DNA of 64,000 bases from Agrobacterium genomosp. 13 str. CFBP 6927 (GCA_900012615.1 LT009757.1:1873520-1937519); one strand, 5' to 3'. Positions 46,186 to 55,111 are shown, counted from the stretch's first letter. A program made the numbers and translations. The notes: generated by a model from the letters alone, not told the origin.

Positions 46186-46959
46186 TCAGTCGTTGGCGTT
46201 TCCCGTCGCCACTGCGGAAATGCGCTGTGCCGCATCGCGGATCAGCGCTTCGCAGGCCTCGCGCGTCGGCGCCTTGCCATTAAGCGGGGTGATATAGGGG
46301 CAGGTAATGACGGCAAGGGCGGTGCCGTCGAGCGTCAGCACCGGGGCGGAGATATTGCGCACGCCGGCGGTCTGAAGGCTGTCCATGGATTCGAAGCCCT
46401 GTCGGCGCACCTGCGCCAGCCGTTCTGCCAGCCCCTGAGGCACGGTCTCGCCGCCGCCACGCACCTGTTCGGTGACCATGATCTCGCGTTGCGCATCGGT
46501 CTGGAAAGCCAGAAGTACATGGCCGGAACCCGTGTGGAACAGGCTCATCTGTGCGCCCACGCGCAGGGACATGGCCCAATAGGTTGAGGATTCCTGCTGG
46601 GCGATGACGACGACGCCACCGCGGTCATAGACGGCCAGATGGCAGGCCTGCGCGGCGCTGGCCGAAAAATCGCGCATGACAGGGGCGGCAAAGGAGACGA
46701 GGCGGCGGATCGGCGCGTGGAAATGCGCCAGCCCGAACATCTTCAGCGTCAACGAAAACCGGTCACCCTCCAGCCGCTGCACGTAACCGCGGCGCACCAG
46801 CCGGTCCAGCATGCGGTAAAGTTCATTCGGGCTTTTGCCGATCGACTTGGCGATCTCGATCTGCGTCAGTCCGCCATCGGTACGGGCCAGAAGCTCGAGA
46901 ATATCAAGACCCTTGTCGAGGGCGGGAGCGCGGTATCTTTCGCTGTCGTCGTCGGTCAT
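46186..46959 (-). CDS. IclR-family transcriptional regulator
   Basis: 257 residues. Winged HTH at about 15-75 (ALDKGLDILELLARTDGGLTQIEIAKSIGKSPNELYRMLDRLVRRGY). It is followed by the IclR effector-binding domain with GSGHVLLAF and SAPVLTLDGTALAVITC. Divergent from a short-chain dehydrogenase gene with a 199-base gap; two direct repeats CATATGAAT overlap the latter's promoter and are the likely binding sites. Effector unknown. Confidence 0.9.
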   Translation of the reverse strand: MTDDDSERYRAPALDKGLDILELLARTDGGLTQIEIAKSIGKSPNELYRMLDRLVRRGYVQRLEGDRFSLTLKMFGLAHFHAPIRRLVSFAAPVMRDFSASAAQACHLAVYDRGGVVVIAQQESSTYWAMSLRVGAQMSLFHTGSGHVLLAFQTDAQREIMVTEQVRGGGETVPQGLAERLAQVRRQGFESMDSLQTAGVRNISAPVLTLDGTALAVITCPYITPLNGKAPTREACEALIRDAAQRISAVATGNAND

Positions 46960-47044
46960 CTGGCCTCGATGGTGTTTTGCGTGGTCGCCGGATGGGCAGC
47001 CTGAAAATATGGTTGCCCGATCGCCGACATCCGCGCAAGTTTGC

Positions 47045-47079
47045 TTGACGCCATATGAATACCGCGTTTACATATGAAT
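47045..47079 (+). promoter_or_regulatory. SDR gene promoter overlapped by two CATATGAAT direct repeats
   Basis: TTGACG (47045-47050) and TTACAT (47068-47073), 17 bases apart, make a plausible promoter. CATATGAAT occurs at 47052-47060 and again at 47071-47079, 19 bases centre to centre, with a further CATAT at 47098-ish (CCATATTTGA). The placement inside the promoter suits repression by the divergent IclR protein. Confidence 0.5.
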
Positions 47080-47158
47080 TGTCGATCCATATTTGAGATC
47101 ATCGAAATTCAGCGACCTGAACCCCGATGGGCGGGCGCGCTATAGCGGGAGGCTATTC

Positions 47159-47890
47159 ATGGTGCAGGATTTTAACGGCCGGACAGTGGTAATCACCGCC
47201 GCCGGCCAGGGTATCGGCCGGGCGACGGCGGAGCGCTTCATATCGCTCGGCGCGCGCGTCATTGCCACCGATATCAACGAACAGGCGCTTTCCACCCTGA
47301 AAGGTGCGGAAACGCGGGTTCTGAACGTACTGGATGGCGATGGCGTGAAGGATTTCGCCGCCGATATCGGCCATGCCGATGTGCTGTTCAACTGCGCCGG
47401 TTTCGTTCATTCCGGCACCATTCTCGATTGCGAAGAAAAAGACTGGGATTTCTCTTTCGATCTCAACGCCAAGGCCATGTACCGCACCTGCCGCGCCTTC
47501 CTTCCCGGCATGCTGGAAAAGGGCAAGGGCGCGATCGTCAACATGTCCTCGGTTGCATCAAGCGTGAAGGGCGTGCCGAACCGTTTCGCCTATACCGCCT
47601 CCAAGGCGGCCGTTGTGGGTTTGACCAAGGCCATTGCAGCCGATTTCGTCACCAAGGGCATTCGCTGTAACGCCATCTGCCCCGGCACTGTCGACAGCCC
47701 GTCCCTGCATGACCGCTTGCGCGCCACCGGCAATTACGAGCAGGCGCTGGCGGATTTCATCGCCCGACAGCCGATGGGCCGCATCGCCACGCCGGAAGAA
47801 ATTGCGGCGCTCGTGACGTATCTCGCTTCTGATGAGGCAGGCTTCACCACCGGCCAGATCCATGTGATCGATGGTGGTTGGACGGGCTGA
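47159..47890 (+). CDS. Short-chain dehydrogenase/reductase (BDH2/DHRS6-like)
   Basis: 243 residues from ATG 47159, with GCGGGAGGC upstream. NAD site TAAGQGIGRATAERF at about 13-27, single aspartate in ATDINEQAL (suggesting NAD over NADP), NCAGFVH, catalytic serine in NMSSVASSVKGVPN, and AYTASKAAVVGLTKA with Tyr-x3-Lys. The short length and NRFAYTASKAAV resemble the group of cytosolic 3-hydroxybutyrate / 2-keto-3-deoxy-L-fuconate dehydrogenases. Which of these it is cannot be fixed by eye. Likely controlled by the divergent IclR regulator. Confidence 0.85.
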   Translation: MVQDFNGRTVVITAAGQGIGRATAERFISLGARVIATDINEQALSTLKGAETRVLNVLDGDGVKDFAADIGHADVLFNCAGFVHSGTILDCEEKDWDFSFDLNAKAMYRTCRAFLPGMLEKGKGAIVNMSSVASSVKGVPNRFAYTASKAAVVGLTKAIAADFVTKGIRCNAICPGTVDSPSLHDRLRATGNYEQALADFIARQPMGRIATPEEIAALVTYLASDEAGFTTGQIHVIDGGWTG

Positions 47891-47968
47891 GGGATTATTG
47901 CGGGAGAGAGGAGACGGGGCCGGCGTGTATTCGCCGGTTGAGGTTTTAACATCTCCACAAACTCAACT

Positions 47969-47987
47969 TCATCCTCGGGCTTGACCC
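47969..47987. repeat. Truncated half copy of the CATCCTCGGG repeat
   Basis: Nineteen bases, TCATCCTCGGGCTTGACCC, identical to one arm of the repeats at 43808 and 53270, but the sequence then changes to AGGAGAG and no second arm is present. A decayed or partly deleted copy in the gap before the DUF1328 gene. Confidence 0.65.
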
Positions 47988-48013
47988 AGGAGAGTGTGCA
48001 GTTTTCAGAGATT

Positions 48014-48048
48014 AAAGGCGACCGGCGTAAAAGCCGGTCGCCTTTTTT
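48014..48048. terminator. Strong stem-loop terminator downstream of the DUF1328 gene
   Basis: Perfect 10-base GC stem GGCGACCGGC (48017-48026) and GCCGGTCGCC (48033-48042), flanked by AAA and TTTTTT. Four bases after the DUF1328 stop on minus; the plus-strand T-run lets it also end transcripts from the SDR gene. Confidence 0.85.
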
Positions 48049-48051
48049 CGT

Positions 48052-48225
48052 TCAGACGACCGCGCTTCCGGCCATCAGTGCAAGCACGAGGAAGACCAGG
48101 AAGATCACCACGGCGATGAAGAACAATATTCGGGCCACGCCCGCCGCCGCCGCCGAAATGCCGGTAAAGCCGAATACGCCCGCGATCAAAGAAATAACAA
48201 AGAAAATAAGAGCCCATTTCAGCAT
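48052..48225 (-). CDS. Small DUF1328 (UPF0391) membrane protein
   Basis: 57 residues, read directly from the sequence: begins [20 protein letters not shown] and ends [11 protein letters not shown]. Two hydrophobic helices separated by [13 protein letters not shown], exactly the layout and length of the DUF1328/YtjA family of small envelope proteins. GGGGAAGCTCC upstream gives a ribosome binding site, and a strong terminator follows immediately. Many relatives are stress-induced. Monocistronic, on the same strand as but downstream of the sit operon with 209 bases between. Function unknown. Confidence 0.88.
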   Translation of the reverse strand: MLKWALIFFVISLIAGVFGFTGISAAAAGVARILFFIAVVIFLVFLVLALMAGSAVV

Positions 48226-48434
48226 GGAGCTTCCCCTTTCGCTTAATTTTCAAGAGTCTGCCGTCTCGCAGCGGACTCTCGAAAATGACGCGCAAAAGGC
48301 GAAAATGTTCCATGCTCCCGCAAAAATCGTTGTTTTGGAGCGTTTTCACTTTCCTCGAATGGCGACAACCCCCGGACTCTTTGTCCTGCCGCATTTTCGG
48401 ACGGAAACCGGGGGCCGCCTTTCCTGGGTGCGCT
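48226..48434. promoter_or_regulatory. Gap between sitD and the DUF1328 gene with two stem structures
   Basis: Near 48251-48280 AGAGTC and GACTCT flank a GC-rich loop (CTGC...GCAG). Near 48368-48414 CCCCCGG and CCGGGGG enclose an inner GTCC/GGAC pair. These may include the sit operon 3' end and the DUF1328 promoter (minus strand). No gene seen. Confidence 0.35.
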
Positions 48435-49289
48435 CTAAATCCCTCTTTCACCTACCGCATCGATGCGGTGGGCTTTCCAGGTGGTGCGGATGAAAGTGGC
48501 AACGAAAGCAAGGCTCATGAAAAGCACGATGGTGGGGGCAGGGGCGCTGTCTATCAGGAAGCTCAGCCATATGCCGCAGAGCGATGACGTGACCGCCACC
48601 GCAATGGCCACAACCAGCATGGTGGAGAAGCGTCGCGTCAGCAGGAAGGCGATCGCGCCCGGCGCAACCAGCATGGCCACCGAGAGGATGATGCCGACCG
48701 CCTTCAGCGCGCCAACCACCGTCAGCGACAGAACCATCAGCAGACCGTAATGCAGAACACGCACCGGCAGGCCGATTGCTTTGGCATGCTGCGGATCGAA
48801 GGCGTTGACCAGCAAATCTTTACGCAGGATGCCGAGAAACAGTGTGGCGAAAAGCGCGATCAGGCCCGTCTCCAGCATGTCCGACGGCGCAATGCCCAGC
48901 ATGTCACCGAAGAGAATGTGGTCGAGATGCATATCGCTCTGCACCTTCACGTACAGCACCAGCCCCAGCCCGAACATGCCGGAAAAGACGATGCCAAGCA
49001 CCGTGTCTTCCTTGATGCGGCTGTTTTCCTTGATGAAACCGGTGCCGAGCGCGCAGATCATGCCGGCAATGAACGCACCGATGGAAAGCGGGATATTGAC
49101 GATATAGGCCAGCACCACGCCGGGCAGCACGGCATGGGAAACCGCATCGCCCATCAGCGACCAGCCTTTCAGCACCAGAAGACAGGAGAGCATCGCCATC
49201 GGTACCGCAATCATCAGCGTGATCACGAAGGCATATTGCATGAAGGGCAGCTGAAACGGCAGCACGGCGAGTTCGAGATATTCACTCAT
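48435..49289 (-). CDS. sitD: Mn/Fe ABC transporter permease
   Basis: 284 residues of the ABC-3 permease family with about eight helices. Opens LPFQLPFMQYAFVITLMIAVPMAMLSCLLVLKGWSLMGDAVSHAVLPGVVLAY, the hallmark of metal permeases. Starts inside the sitC stop (ATGA overlap at 49286-49289). With SitC it forms the channel for Mn2+ (and Fe2+). Last gene of the operon. In Salmonella-type sit operons the order is A-B-C-D, as here. Confidence 0.92.
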   Translation of the reverse strand: MSEYLELAVLPFQLPFMQYAFVITLMIAVPMAMLSCLLVLKGWSLMGDAVSHAVLPGVVLAYIVNIPLSIGAFIAGMICALGTGFIKENSRIKEDTVLGIVFSGMFGLGLVLYVKVQSDMHLDHILFGDMLGIAPSDMLETGLIALFATLFLGILRKDLLVNAFDPQHAKAIGLPVRVLHYGLLMVLSLTVVGALKAVGIILSVAMLVAPGAIAFLLTRRFSTMLVVAIAVAVTSSLCGIWLSFLIDSAPAPTIVLFMSLAFVATFIRTTWKAHRIDAVGERGI

Positions 49290-50146
49290 GGCGTTTCCCC
49301 CAGCGCCTTGCGGGCCTTGGCCCGGGATGCGAGCAGCCCGTGTTTGGGGGCGAAGACGAAGGCGGCAAGGAAGATCGCGGTCTGCAGCACAACGATGACC
49401 CCGCCGGTCGCGCCATCCAGAAAATAGCTGAGATACGCGCCGACGAAGCTGGTGGCCGCGCCGATGATGAGGCTCATCAGGATCAGCCGTTCGAAACGGT
49501 CGGTCAGGAGATAGGCGGTGGCGCCGGGTGTCACCACCATGGCGACGACAAGGAAGGCCCCGACCGTCTGAAGGGCGGCAACAGTGGACGCGGCAAGCAG
49601 GGTGAAAAAGATCACCTTCAGCACTTCAGGCTTCAGCCCCACGGTGCGGGCGTGGTTTTCGTCGAAGAACACCACCATAAGGTCACGCCATTTCAGCGCC
49701 AGAACCAGCAGGCTGATGCCGCCGATCAGCGCCAGCTGAATCGTGTCTTCGGCGGTGATGGCCAGAATATTGCCAAGCACGATGGTCTGGATATTGATCG
49801 AGGTGGGCGAGAGCGACACCATGAACAGGCCAAGCCCGAAAAACGAGGTGAAGATCAGCCCGATGATCGCGTCTTCCTTCAGCCGCGTCTTCTGGTTCAG
49901 GAACAGCATGGAGCCGGCCGCAAGTCCGCCGGAAAGGAACGCGCCGAGCGAAAAGGGCAGGCCCAGCATATAGGCGCCCGCCACACCCGGAACGATGGCG
50001 TGGGAAAGCGCATCGCCGATCAGCGACCAGCCCTTCAGCATCAGATAGGCCGAGAGAAAGCCGCAGACGCCCCCCACCAGTGCGCTGACCCAGATGGCGT
50101 TCAGCATGTAACCATAGGTGAAAGGCTCAAGAAGGCTGTTTATCAT
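49286..50146 (-). CDS. sitC: Mn/Fe ABC transporter permease
   Basis: 286 residues from ATG 50146 ([15 protein letters not shown]). The frame is open 15 codons further but this would run deeper into sitB. ABC-3 hallmark [25 protein letters not shown] and eight helices; [21 protein letters not shown] is also typical. Overlaps the sitB 3' end by 20 bases. Paralogous to sitD and pairs with it in the membrane. Confidence 0.92.
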   Translation of the reverse strand: MINSLLEPFTYGYMLNAIWVSALVGGVCGFLSAYLMLKGWSLIGDALSHAIVPGVAGAYMLGLPFSLGAFLSGGLAAGSMLFLNQKTRLKEDAIIGLIFTSFFGLGLFMVSLSPTSINIQTIVLGNILAITAEDTIQLALIGGISLLVLALKWRDLMVVFFDENHARTVGLKPEVLKVIFFTLLAASTVAALQTVGAFLVVAMVVTPGATAYLLTDRFERLILMSLIIGAATSFVGAYLSYFLDGATGGVIVVLQTAIFLAAFVFAPKHGLLASRAKARKALGETP

Positions 50147-51035
50147 CGACTTTTTCTTTCGGAGCCTGCGGATCATGTCCGTTCTGGCCATTCTTGCCGT
50201 AAATCACGAAAGGCCGCTCGTCATCGGTGATGACCTTCACCCGGCGCGGATCGGCGTCGTTATGCAGGTCCGCCCCGCCAAGCACGAAGTGACGCAGGCT
50301 GCCGCCAAAGGCCTTTTGCAGGTTCTCCTCGTTGAAGGTATCCGCGGTCTTGCCCGATGCCAGCACCGTACCCTTGACGAAGACGGCGCGGTCACAGAAT
50401 TCCGGCACGCTGCCGAGATTGTGGGTGGAGACCAGCATGACGCGGCCCTCGTCGCGCAGCGCCTTCAAAAGTGCGACGATCTGCTCTTCCGTCGTCACGT
50501 CGACACCGGTGAAAGGCTCGTCCAGCAGGATGACCTGACCCTCCTGCGCCAGCGCGCGGGCCAGAAACACCCGCTTCTTTTGCCCCCCGGAGAGTTCGCC
50601 GATCTGGCGCTTGCGATAATCGAGCATGTTGACGCGTTTCAGCGCCTCTTCGACCATGTGATGGTCTCGTTTCGAGGGGATACGCAGGAAATTCATGTGG
50701 CCATAACGGCCCATCATCACCACATCCTCCACCAGCACCGGAAAGCTCCAGTCCACCTCCTCGGCCTGGGGCACATAAGCGACGAGGTTTTTCCGGAGCG
50801 CTTCCTTCACCGGCAGGTCGAAAATAGAGACGGAACCGGCGGCCAGCGGCACGAAACCCATGATCGCCTTGAAAATCGTGGACTTGCCGGCGCCATTGAC
50901 GCCGACAAGTGCAGTGATCGTACCGCGTGGAATGGAAAAGCTGGCATTTCTTAATGCGGTGTGGCCGTTTCGATAGGTCACTGTCGCATTTTGAACCGTC
51001 AGGCCGCCGCCTGATTTTTTATTGCCCATTCTCAT
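50127..51035 (-). CDS. sitB: Mn/Fe ABC transporter ATP-binding protein
   Basis: 302 residues. Walker A GVNGAGKS in [20 protein letters not shown]-loop [14 protein letters not shown] (a segment diagnostic of Mn/Zn-type ATPases), signature [15 protein letters not shown], Walker [13 protein letters not shown] and H-loop [10 protein letters not shown] charged C-terminal tail ([22 protein letters not shown]) extends about 40 residues beyond usual SitB. ATG at 51035 overlaps the sitA stop by 4 bases. Confidence 0.93.
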   Translation of the reverse strand: MRMGNKKSGGGLTVQNATVTYRNGHTALRNASFSIPRGTITALVGVNGAGKSTIFKAIMGFVPLAAGSVSIFDLPVKEALRKNLVAYVPQAEEVDWSFPVLVEDVVMMGRYGHMNFLRIPSKRDHHMVEEALKRVNMLDYRKRQIGELSGGQKKRVFLARALAQEGQVILLDEPFTGVDVTTEEQIVALLKALRDEGRVMLVSTHNLGSVPEFCDRAVFVKGTVLASGKTADTFNEENLQKAFGGSLRHFVLGGADLHNDADPRRVKVITDDERPFVIYGKNGQNGHDPQAPKEKVDDKQPS

Positions 51036-51943
51036 GAAGACAGTCCCTTGGCGATGGTTTCGCTCGTCACCCGCAAGAGGTCGAGATAGGTCGGGACCGG
51101 GCCGTCGGCTTCGCTCAGCGAATCCACGTAGAGTATGCCGCCATAGGCCGCGCCGGTTTCCTTGGCCACCTGCTGGGCCGGATCGGCGGAAACCGTGCTT
51201 TCGCTGAAGATCACCTGGATATTATGCTCACGCATGGCGTCGATCACGCCGCGCACCTGCTGTGGGGTGCCTTGGCTGTCGGCATTGACCGGCCACAGGA
51301 ACAGTTCCTTCAGGCCGAAATCGCGGGCGAGGTAAGAAAAGGCGCCTTCGCTCGTTACCAACCAGCGCTTGTTTTCCGGCAGAACGGAAAGCGTGTCGCG
51401 GATCGGCTGCACGGTGGCCTTGATCTTGTCCGAATAGGCCTTGGCATTGGCGGCATAGACATCGGCATGAGCTGGGTCGATCTCGGCCAGTCCCTTGCGG
51501 ATATTTTCCACATAGATCAAGGCGTTATCGGGTGACATCCAGGCGTGTGGATTGGGTTTTCCCTGATAGGCGCCGCCACTGATCGCCATCGGCGTCACAC
51601 CCTCGCTCACCGTCACGCTCGGCACGCCGGAGAGGTTGGCCAGGAATTTTTCGAACCACAATTCCAGATTGAGACCGTTACGCAGGACCAGATCGGCCTT
51701 GCGGGCTTTCAGAATGTCGCGCGGGGTTGGCTGGTAATTGTGAATTTCCGCGCCCGGCTTGGTGATGCTCTCCACCTCGGCCGCATCGCCCGCCACATTG
51801 CGCGCCATGTCGGCGATGATGGTGAAGGTGGTGACCACCGTGGGTTTCTCCTGCGCCTTTTCCTGAGCGATGGCGGCGGCGGGAAGAAAAAGCGAAAAAG
51901 CGAAAATGGCATGCCGGATTTTCTGGAAATTCACGTCTGTCAC
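51032..51943 (-). CDS. sitA: Manganese/iron ABC transporter substrate-binding protein
   Basis: 303 residues with a signal peptide ([14 protein letters not shown]). Cluster A-I metal-binding protein with ligands readable as His in EIHNYQPTP, His in NPHAWMSP, Glu in [15 protein letters not shown] and Asp in YVDSLS. This His2-Glu-Asp set and HNYQPTP are typical of Mn/Fe binding SitA/YfeA/MntC proteins; zinc binders have a third histidine and a His-rich loop, absent here. First gene of sitABCD, with two MUR-type palindromes upstream. Confidence 0.93.
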   Translation of the reverse strand: MTDVNFQKIRHAIFAFSLFLPAAAIAQEKAQEKPTVVTTFTIIADMARNVAGDAAEVESITKPGAEIHNYQPTPRDILKARKADLVLRNGLNLELWFEKFLANLSGVPSVTVSEGVTPMAISGGAYQGKPNPHAWMSPDNALIYVENIRKGLAEIDPAHADVYAANAKAYSDKIKATVQPIRDTLSVLPENKRWLVTSEGAFSYLARDFGLKELFLWPVNADSQGTPQQVRGVIDAMREHNIQVIFSESTVSADPAQQVAKETGAAYGGILYVDSLSEADGPVPTYLDLLRVTSETIAKGLSS

Positions 51944-51952
51944 CGAATGTTG

Positions 51953-51969
51953 TTGCGATTAATTCGCAA
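51953..51969 (-). promoter_or_regulatory. MUR/Fur-type operator 1 upstream of sitA
   Basis: TTGCGA-N5-TCGCAA, a perfect 6-base palindrome 17 bases long, lying 10 bases before the sitA start codon. It agrees with the manganese-responsive MUR boxes described upstream of rhizobial sit/mnt genes (TGC-rich inverted repeats); assignment is from memory of that consensus. Confidence 0.65.
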
Positions 51970-51993
51970 TACCATCTGTTATAAAATCACGTT

Positions 51994-52021
51994 TGTCAAC
52001 GCTATTGCAAATCATTCGCAA
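51994..52021 (-). promoter_or_regulatory. sitA -35 element and MUR-type operator 2
   Basis: TTGACA on the minus strand (51994-51999) is a consensus -35. Just upstream of it lies the second box, TTGCAA-N5-TCGCAA (52005-52021), with the same 17-base architecture as operator 1. The two boxes bracket the promoter. A third half-site ATTCGCAAAT is at 52031-52040. Confidence 0.6.
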
Positions 52022-52221
52022 TTTAGCAGAATTCGCAAATGTCCGAAAATGGTGCGTTTTTGCGGGTGCAACGCCGGGCGGGTTAAACTTTTTTCAATGA
52101 GAAAGCGGCACTATCGCAAGGCTCGGGACAGCGTGGTCCAGGGCTTTATCCCGCGTGTGTTCCTCATCTTTCGAGCCACGTTTCGGGGTGAGGGCGATAA
52201 GGCGGGGTACTTGATGTCAGG

Positions 52222-53148
52222 ATGTTGCGGGTGAAGGCTGTATTCGGACGAATGCGGTTTTCGCGCAAACTCGTTATGATCGGAGGCGGGATCCTGCTCT
52301 TGGCGGGTGCGACCGGTTCTGCTGCCGTGTTTATCGGCAGCGAGCGGCTGCTTGGACCATCCTACGCCTCCGCCAACGGGCTTTCATGCGACGCAGTCCA
52401 GACGGTCAACATCCGCAAGAACGGCTCCCTCTGGGTGCGCAAATTCATCCGCACCGATGGCGGCGACGGCACGGAGCGGTTAAAGACCGCCCTGCGCGTC
52501 GCCAAGGCAGTTTACGACAAGCAGAAGCCCGATCTGGTGCAGGTTTCCGTGCTCGACAGGAATGGGCCGCAACTGCGCTCGGAAATGCGGGGCCGTGCCA
52601 TTGCCGCACAGGTGGTCTTCATTGCCGATCCGGCAAAAATTCCCGAGGGCGCGGATGCCCAGCGCTATTCGGCCTTTTATTATGACGGCGCAGCCAATGG
52701 CAGCGGCCAGTTTTACGGGCTGCGCATCGATTTGCCGCTGGAAGACAGCGAAGCAATGGCCGCAAGCCTGACGGATATGACCGATTGCGCAACGCCCGCT
52801 GCGGATGCCGCCGGCGAAAGCCAGGATGGAAAGGGCGCGAAAGCGGCGTCGGGGCACGGCGAAACCAAGGGCGGACACGATGCTGCGCCCGCGCAGACCA
52901 AGGACGGCGGCGCTGTTGATAGTGAAACTCACTCTCCCGAGGCTTCATCGCCCGAAGCCCATGGTGAACCCACCGCCGACGACCTCCTGACCTCCACACC
53001 GGAAGCCGATGGCGGCAGCATCTTCAGCATGACCTACCTGAAATCACTGATCTTCGGAAAAGGCTCGACGACCGCGCAGGCGGCGGAGGGAAAGCCGGCT
53101 GAGAGTGCGCCGGCGGAAGAGCCGGTTGCGGGGAAGTCGGGGCATTAA
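52222..53148 (+). CDS. Hypothetical membrane-anchored protein with acidic low-complexity tail
   Basis: 308 residues from ATG 52222; ATG 52252 is an alternative. A single N-terminal hydrophobic helix (LVMIGGGILLLAGATGSAAVFIG) after a basic stretch anchors it, with the rest probably periplasmic. Residues 50-190 form a compact domain with two cysteines (LSCDAVQTVNIRKNGSLWVRKFIR and TDCATP). The rest is low-complexity, rich in Ala, Glu, Gly, Lys and Pro. I do not recognise the family. Divergent from sitA; a link to metal uptake is not evident. Confidence 0.7.
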   Translation: MLRVKAVFGRMRFSRKLVMIGGGILLLAGATGSAAVFIGSERLLGPSYASANGLSCDAVQTVNIRKNGSLWVRKFIRTDGGDGTERLKTALRVAKAVYDKQKPDLVQVSVLDRNGPQLRSEMRGRAIAAQVVFIADPAKIPEGADAQRYSAFYYDGAANGSGQFYGLRIDLPLEDSEAMAASLTDMTDCATPAADAAGESQDGKGAKAASGHGETKGGHDAAPAQTKDGGAVDSETHSPEASSPEAHGEPTADDLLTSTPEADGGSIFSMTYLKSLIFGKGSTTAQAAEGKPAESAPAEEPVAGKSGH

Positions 53149-53269
53149 GAGGCTTTAGCTCGCCTAGTTGTGCCGGACGTGCGAGCCGGCATTCGGTCAC
53201 GACGCAATCGCACCGGCCCCGGCTAAAAGCGGGGTAACGATCATATGAGAACCGTAGCCACCAGCGAAT

Positions 53270-53353
53270 GTCATCCTCGGGCTTGACCCGAGGACCCATT
53301 CACGATCACGAAATTGGTTGGCTGTGGATCCTCGGGTCAAGCCCGAGGGCGAC
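53270..53353. repeat. Short inverted repeat of the CATCCTCGGG family, copy 3
   Basis: Arms GTCATCCTCGGGCTTGACCC and GGGTCAAGCCCGAGG...GAC, nearly perfect over about 27 bases, between convergent hypothetical and lysS genes. Position suggests it also works as a bidirectional terminator. Confidence 0.75.
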
Positions 53354-53410
53354 GAACGAGAAAATTTCGTTCTTGCAGGCGGCCACGAGGCCGCCTTGGT
53401 TTTCGTCCGG

Positions 53411-54910
53411 TCAATCCGCCTTGTTGCGGCGGGCCGGGAAGAGGATGACGTCTCGGATCGAGGGCGCGTTGGTCAGAAGCATGATCAGGCGGTCGACGCC
53501 GATGCCAAGGCCGCCGGCGGGCGGCATGCCCTGGTCGATGGCGTCGAGGAACTCGTCGTCCAGCTGCTTGTCCTTTTCGCCGCGGGCGTGCGCCTGCTCC
53601 AGCTGCTCCACCATGCGGCGGCGCTGTTCTTCCGGATCGTTGAGTTCCGAGAAGGCATTGCCCACTTCCCAGGCGTTGCAATAGCTTTCGAAACGCTCGA
53701 CGAGGCGCGGTTCGCCCGGCACTTCCTTGGCGAAGGGCGAGATGTCCTTCGGGAAATGCGTGACATGGCTCGGCTGGATCAGCGTGCCTTCCACCTTCTC
53801 CTCAAAGATGAAGGCAAGGCATTCGCCCCAGGTCCAGTCCTTCTCGACAGCAAAGCCGGCAGCCTTGGCGGCGGCGCGGGCCTCTTCGTCGGTCTTGATG
53901 GCGAGGAAGTCGATACCGGTCGCTTCCTTCACGGCATCAGGCATCGGGACGCGCTTGAACGGACCCTTGAAGGAGATCGTCTGGCCCTGGAATTCAACTT
54001 CGGTCGTGCCGTGAAGGGCAATCGCCAGCGTCTCGAACAGCCGCTCCACGAGACCCATGATGTCCTCGTAATCGGCATAGGCCCAGTAACACTCCATCAT
54101 GGTGAATTCAGGATTGTGCCTTGTGGAAACGCCTTCGTTGCGGAAGTTGCGGTTGATTTCGAACACCTTGTCGGTCAGGCCCGAAACCAGCGTGCGCTTC
54201 AGGAACAGTTCCGGCGCGATGCGCAGATACATGTCCATCTTCAGCGTGTTGTGGAAGGTCTTGAACGGGTCGGCCGTCGCACCGCCATAGATGGTCTGCA
54301 GCATCGGCGTTTCCACCTCGAGGAAGCCTTCGGCCTCCATGAAGCGGCGGATGCCGGAGAGGATCTTCGAGCGCTGCAGGAAGCGCAGCTTGGATTCCTC
54401 GTTGGAGAGGATATCGAGGTGGCGCTTGCGGTAACGCAGCTCGATGTCGGAGACGCCGTGCCACTTTTCCGGCATCGGCAGCAGCGACTTCGTCAGCATG
54501 GTGATTTCTTCGGCGTTGATCGTCAGCTCACCGCGCTTGGTGCGGCGCACCTTGCCGGTCACGCCGATGATGTCGCCGATATCGATCATCGGCAAAAGGT
54601 TGCGCGCCGCTTCCGGCGTCGTGTCCTTGTGGGAGAAGATTTGCACCTTGCCCGAGGCGTCATGGATATCCATGAACATGCCCGAATTGCGCGAGGAATA
54701 AACGCGGCCGGCAACCGTCACCGTATCGCCGGTTTCGACGTCGGCTTCGATATCGGCATATTTTTCCGCGAGCTCCGCATTGGTCAGCGTGCGGTGGAAA
54801 TGCGCCGGATAGACATCGCCGATCTGCTCGCGCAGCAGCGCGAGTTTCTGGCGGCGCACTTCGGTGGCGTCGGAGGAGAGGGCGGTGGTTTCGGTCGTCT
54901 TGTCGTTCAT
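53411..54910 (-). CDS. lysS: Lysyl-tRNA synthetase, class II
   Basis: 499 residues. N-terminal OB anticodon-binding domain (VTVAGRVYSSRNSGMFMDIHDASGKVQIF). Class II core with motif 2 FRNEGVSTRHNPEFTMMECYWAYADY and motif 3 GLGIGVDRLIMLLTNAPSIRDVILFP. It charges tRNA-Lys. The C-terminus, QLDDEFLDAIDQGMPPAGG, is normal. Many alphaproteobacteria use a class I LysK instead, so this class II gene is informative. It lies next to gltX on the same strand, separated by a large inverted repeat. Shorter spacer than needed for a T-box, and no T-box motif seen. Confidence 0.96.
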   Translation of the reverse strand: MNDKTTETTALSSDATEVRRQKLALLREQIGDVYPAHFHRTLTNAELAEKYADIEADVETGDTVTVAGRVYSSRNSGMFMDIHDASGKVQIFSHKDTTPEAARNLLPMIDIGDIIGVTGKVRRTKRGELTINAEEITMLTKSLLPMPEKWHGVSDIELRYRKRHLDILSNEESKLRFLQRSKILSGIRRFMEAEGFLEVETPMLQTIYGGATADPFKTFHNTLKMDMYLRIAPELFLKRTLVSGLTDKVFEINRNFRNEGVSTRHNPEFTMMECYWAYADYEDIMGLVERLFETLAIALHGTTEVEFQGQTISFKGPFKRVPMPDAVKEATGIDFLAIKTDEEARAAAKAAGFAVEKDWTWGECLAFIFEEKVEGTLIQPSHVTHFPKDISPFAKEVPGEPRLVERFESYCNAWEVGNAFSELNDPEEQRRRMVEQLEQAHARGEKDKQLDDEFLDAIDQGMPPAGGLGIGVDRLIMLLTNAPSIRDVILFPARRNKAD

Positions 54911-54959
54911 CGTATTCGCCTTCAGCGGGCTTGTTCGTTGCGGTTACCCTGTGCGCTCC

Positions 54960-55111
54960 GGGCTTACCCCCCTCTGTCCTGCCGGACATCTCCCCCTCAA
55001 GGGGGGAGATCGACAAGCGGCGGGCACCGTGCCCATGGAACGAGCGGGTGCGGCACCTGATCTCCCCCCTTGAGGGGGAGATGCCCGGCAGGGCAGAGGG
55101 GGGTAAAGCCC
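54960..55111. repeat. Large inverted repeat between gltX and lysS
   Basis: Arms of about 52 bases (54960-55011 and 55059-55111), the left starting GGGCTTACCCCCCTCTGTCC and the right ending GGGGGGTAAAGCCC, with only a few mismatches; each arm also holds its own CTCCCCCTCAAGGGGGGAG hairpin. The 47-base centre is GC-rich. It could form a very stable RNA structure between gltX and lysS. Confidence 0.8.
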
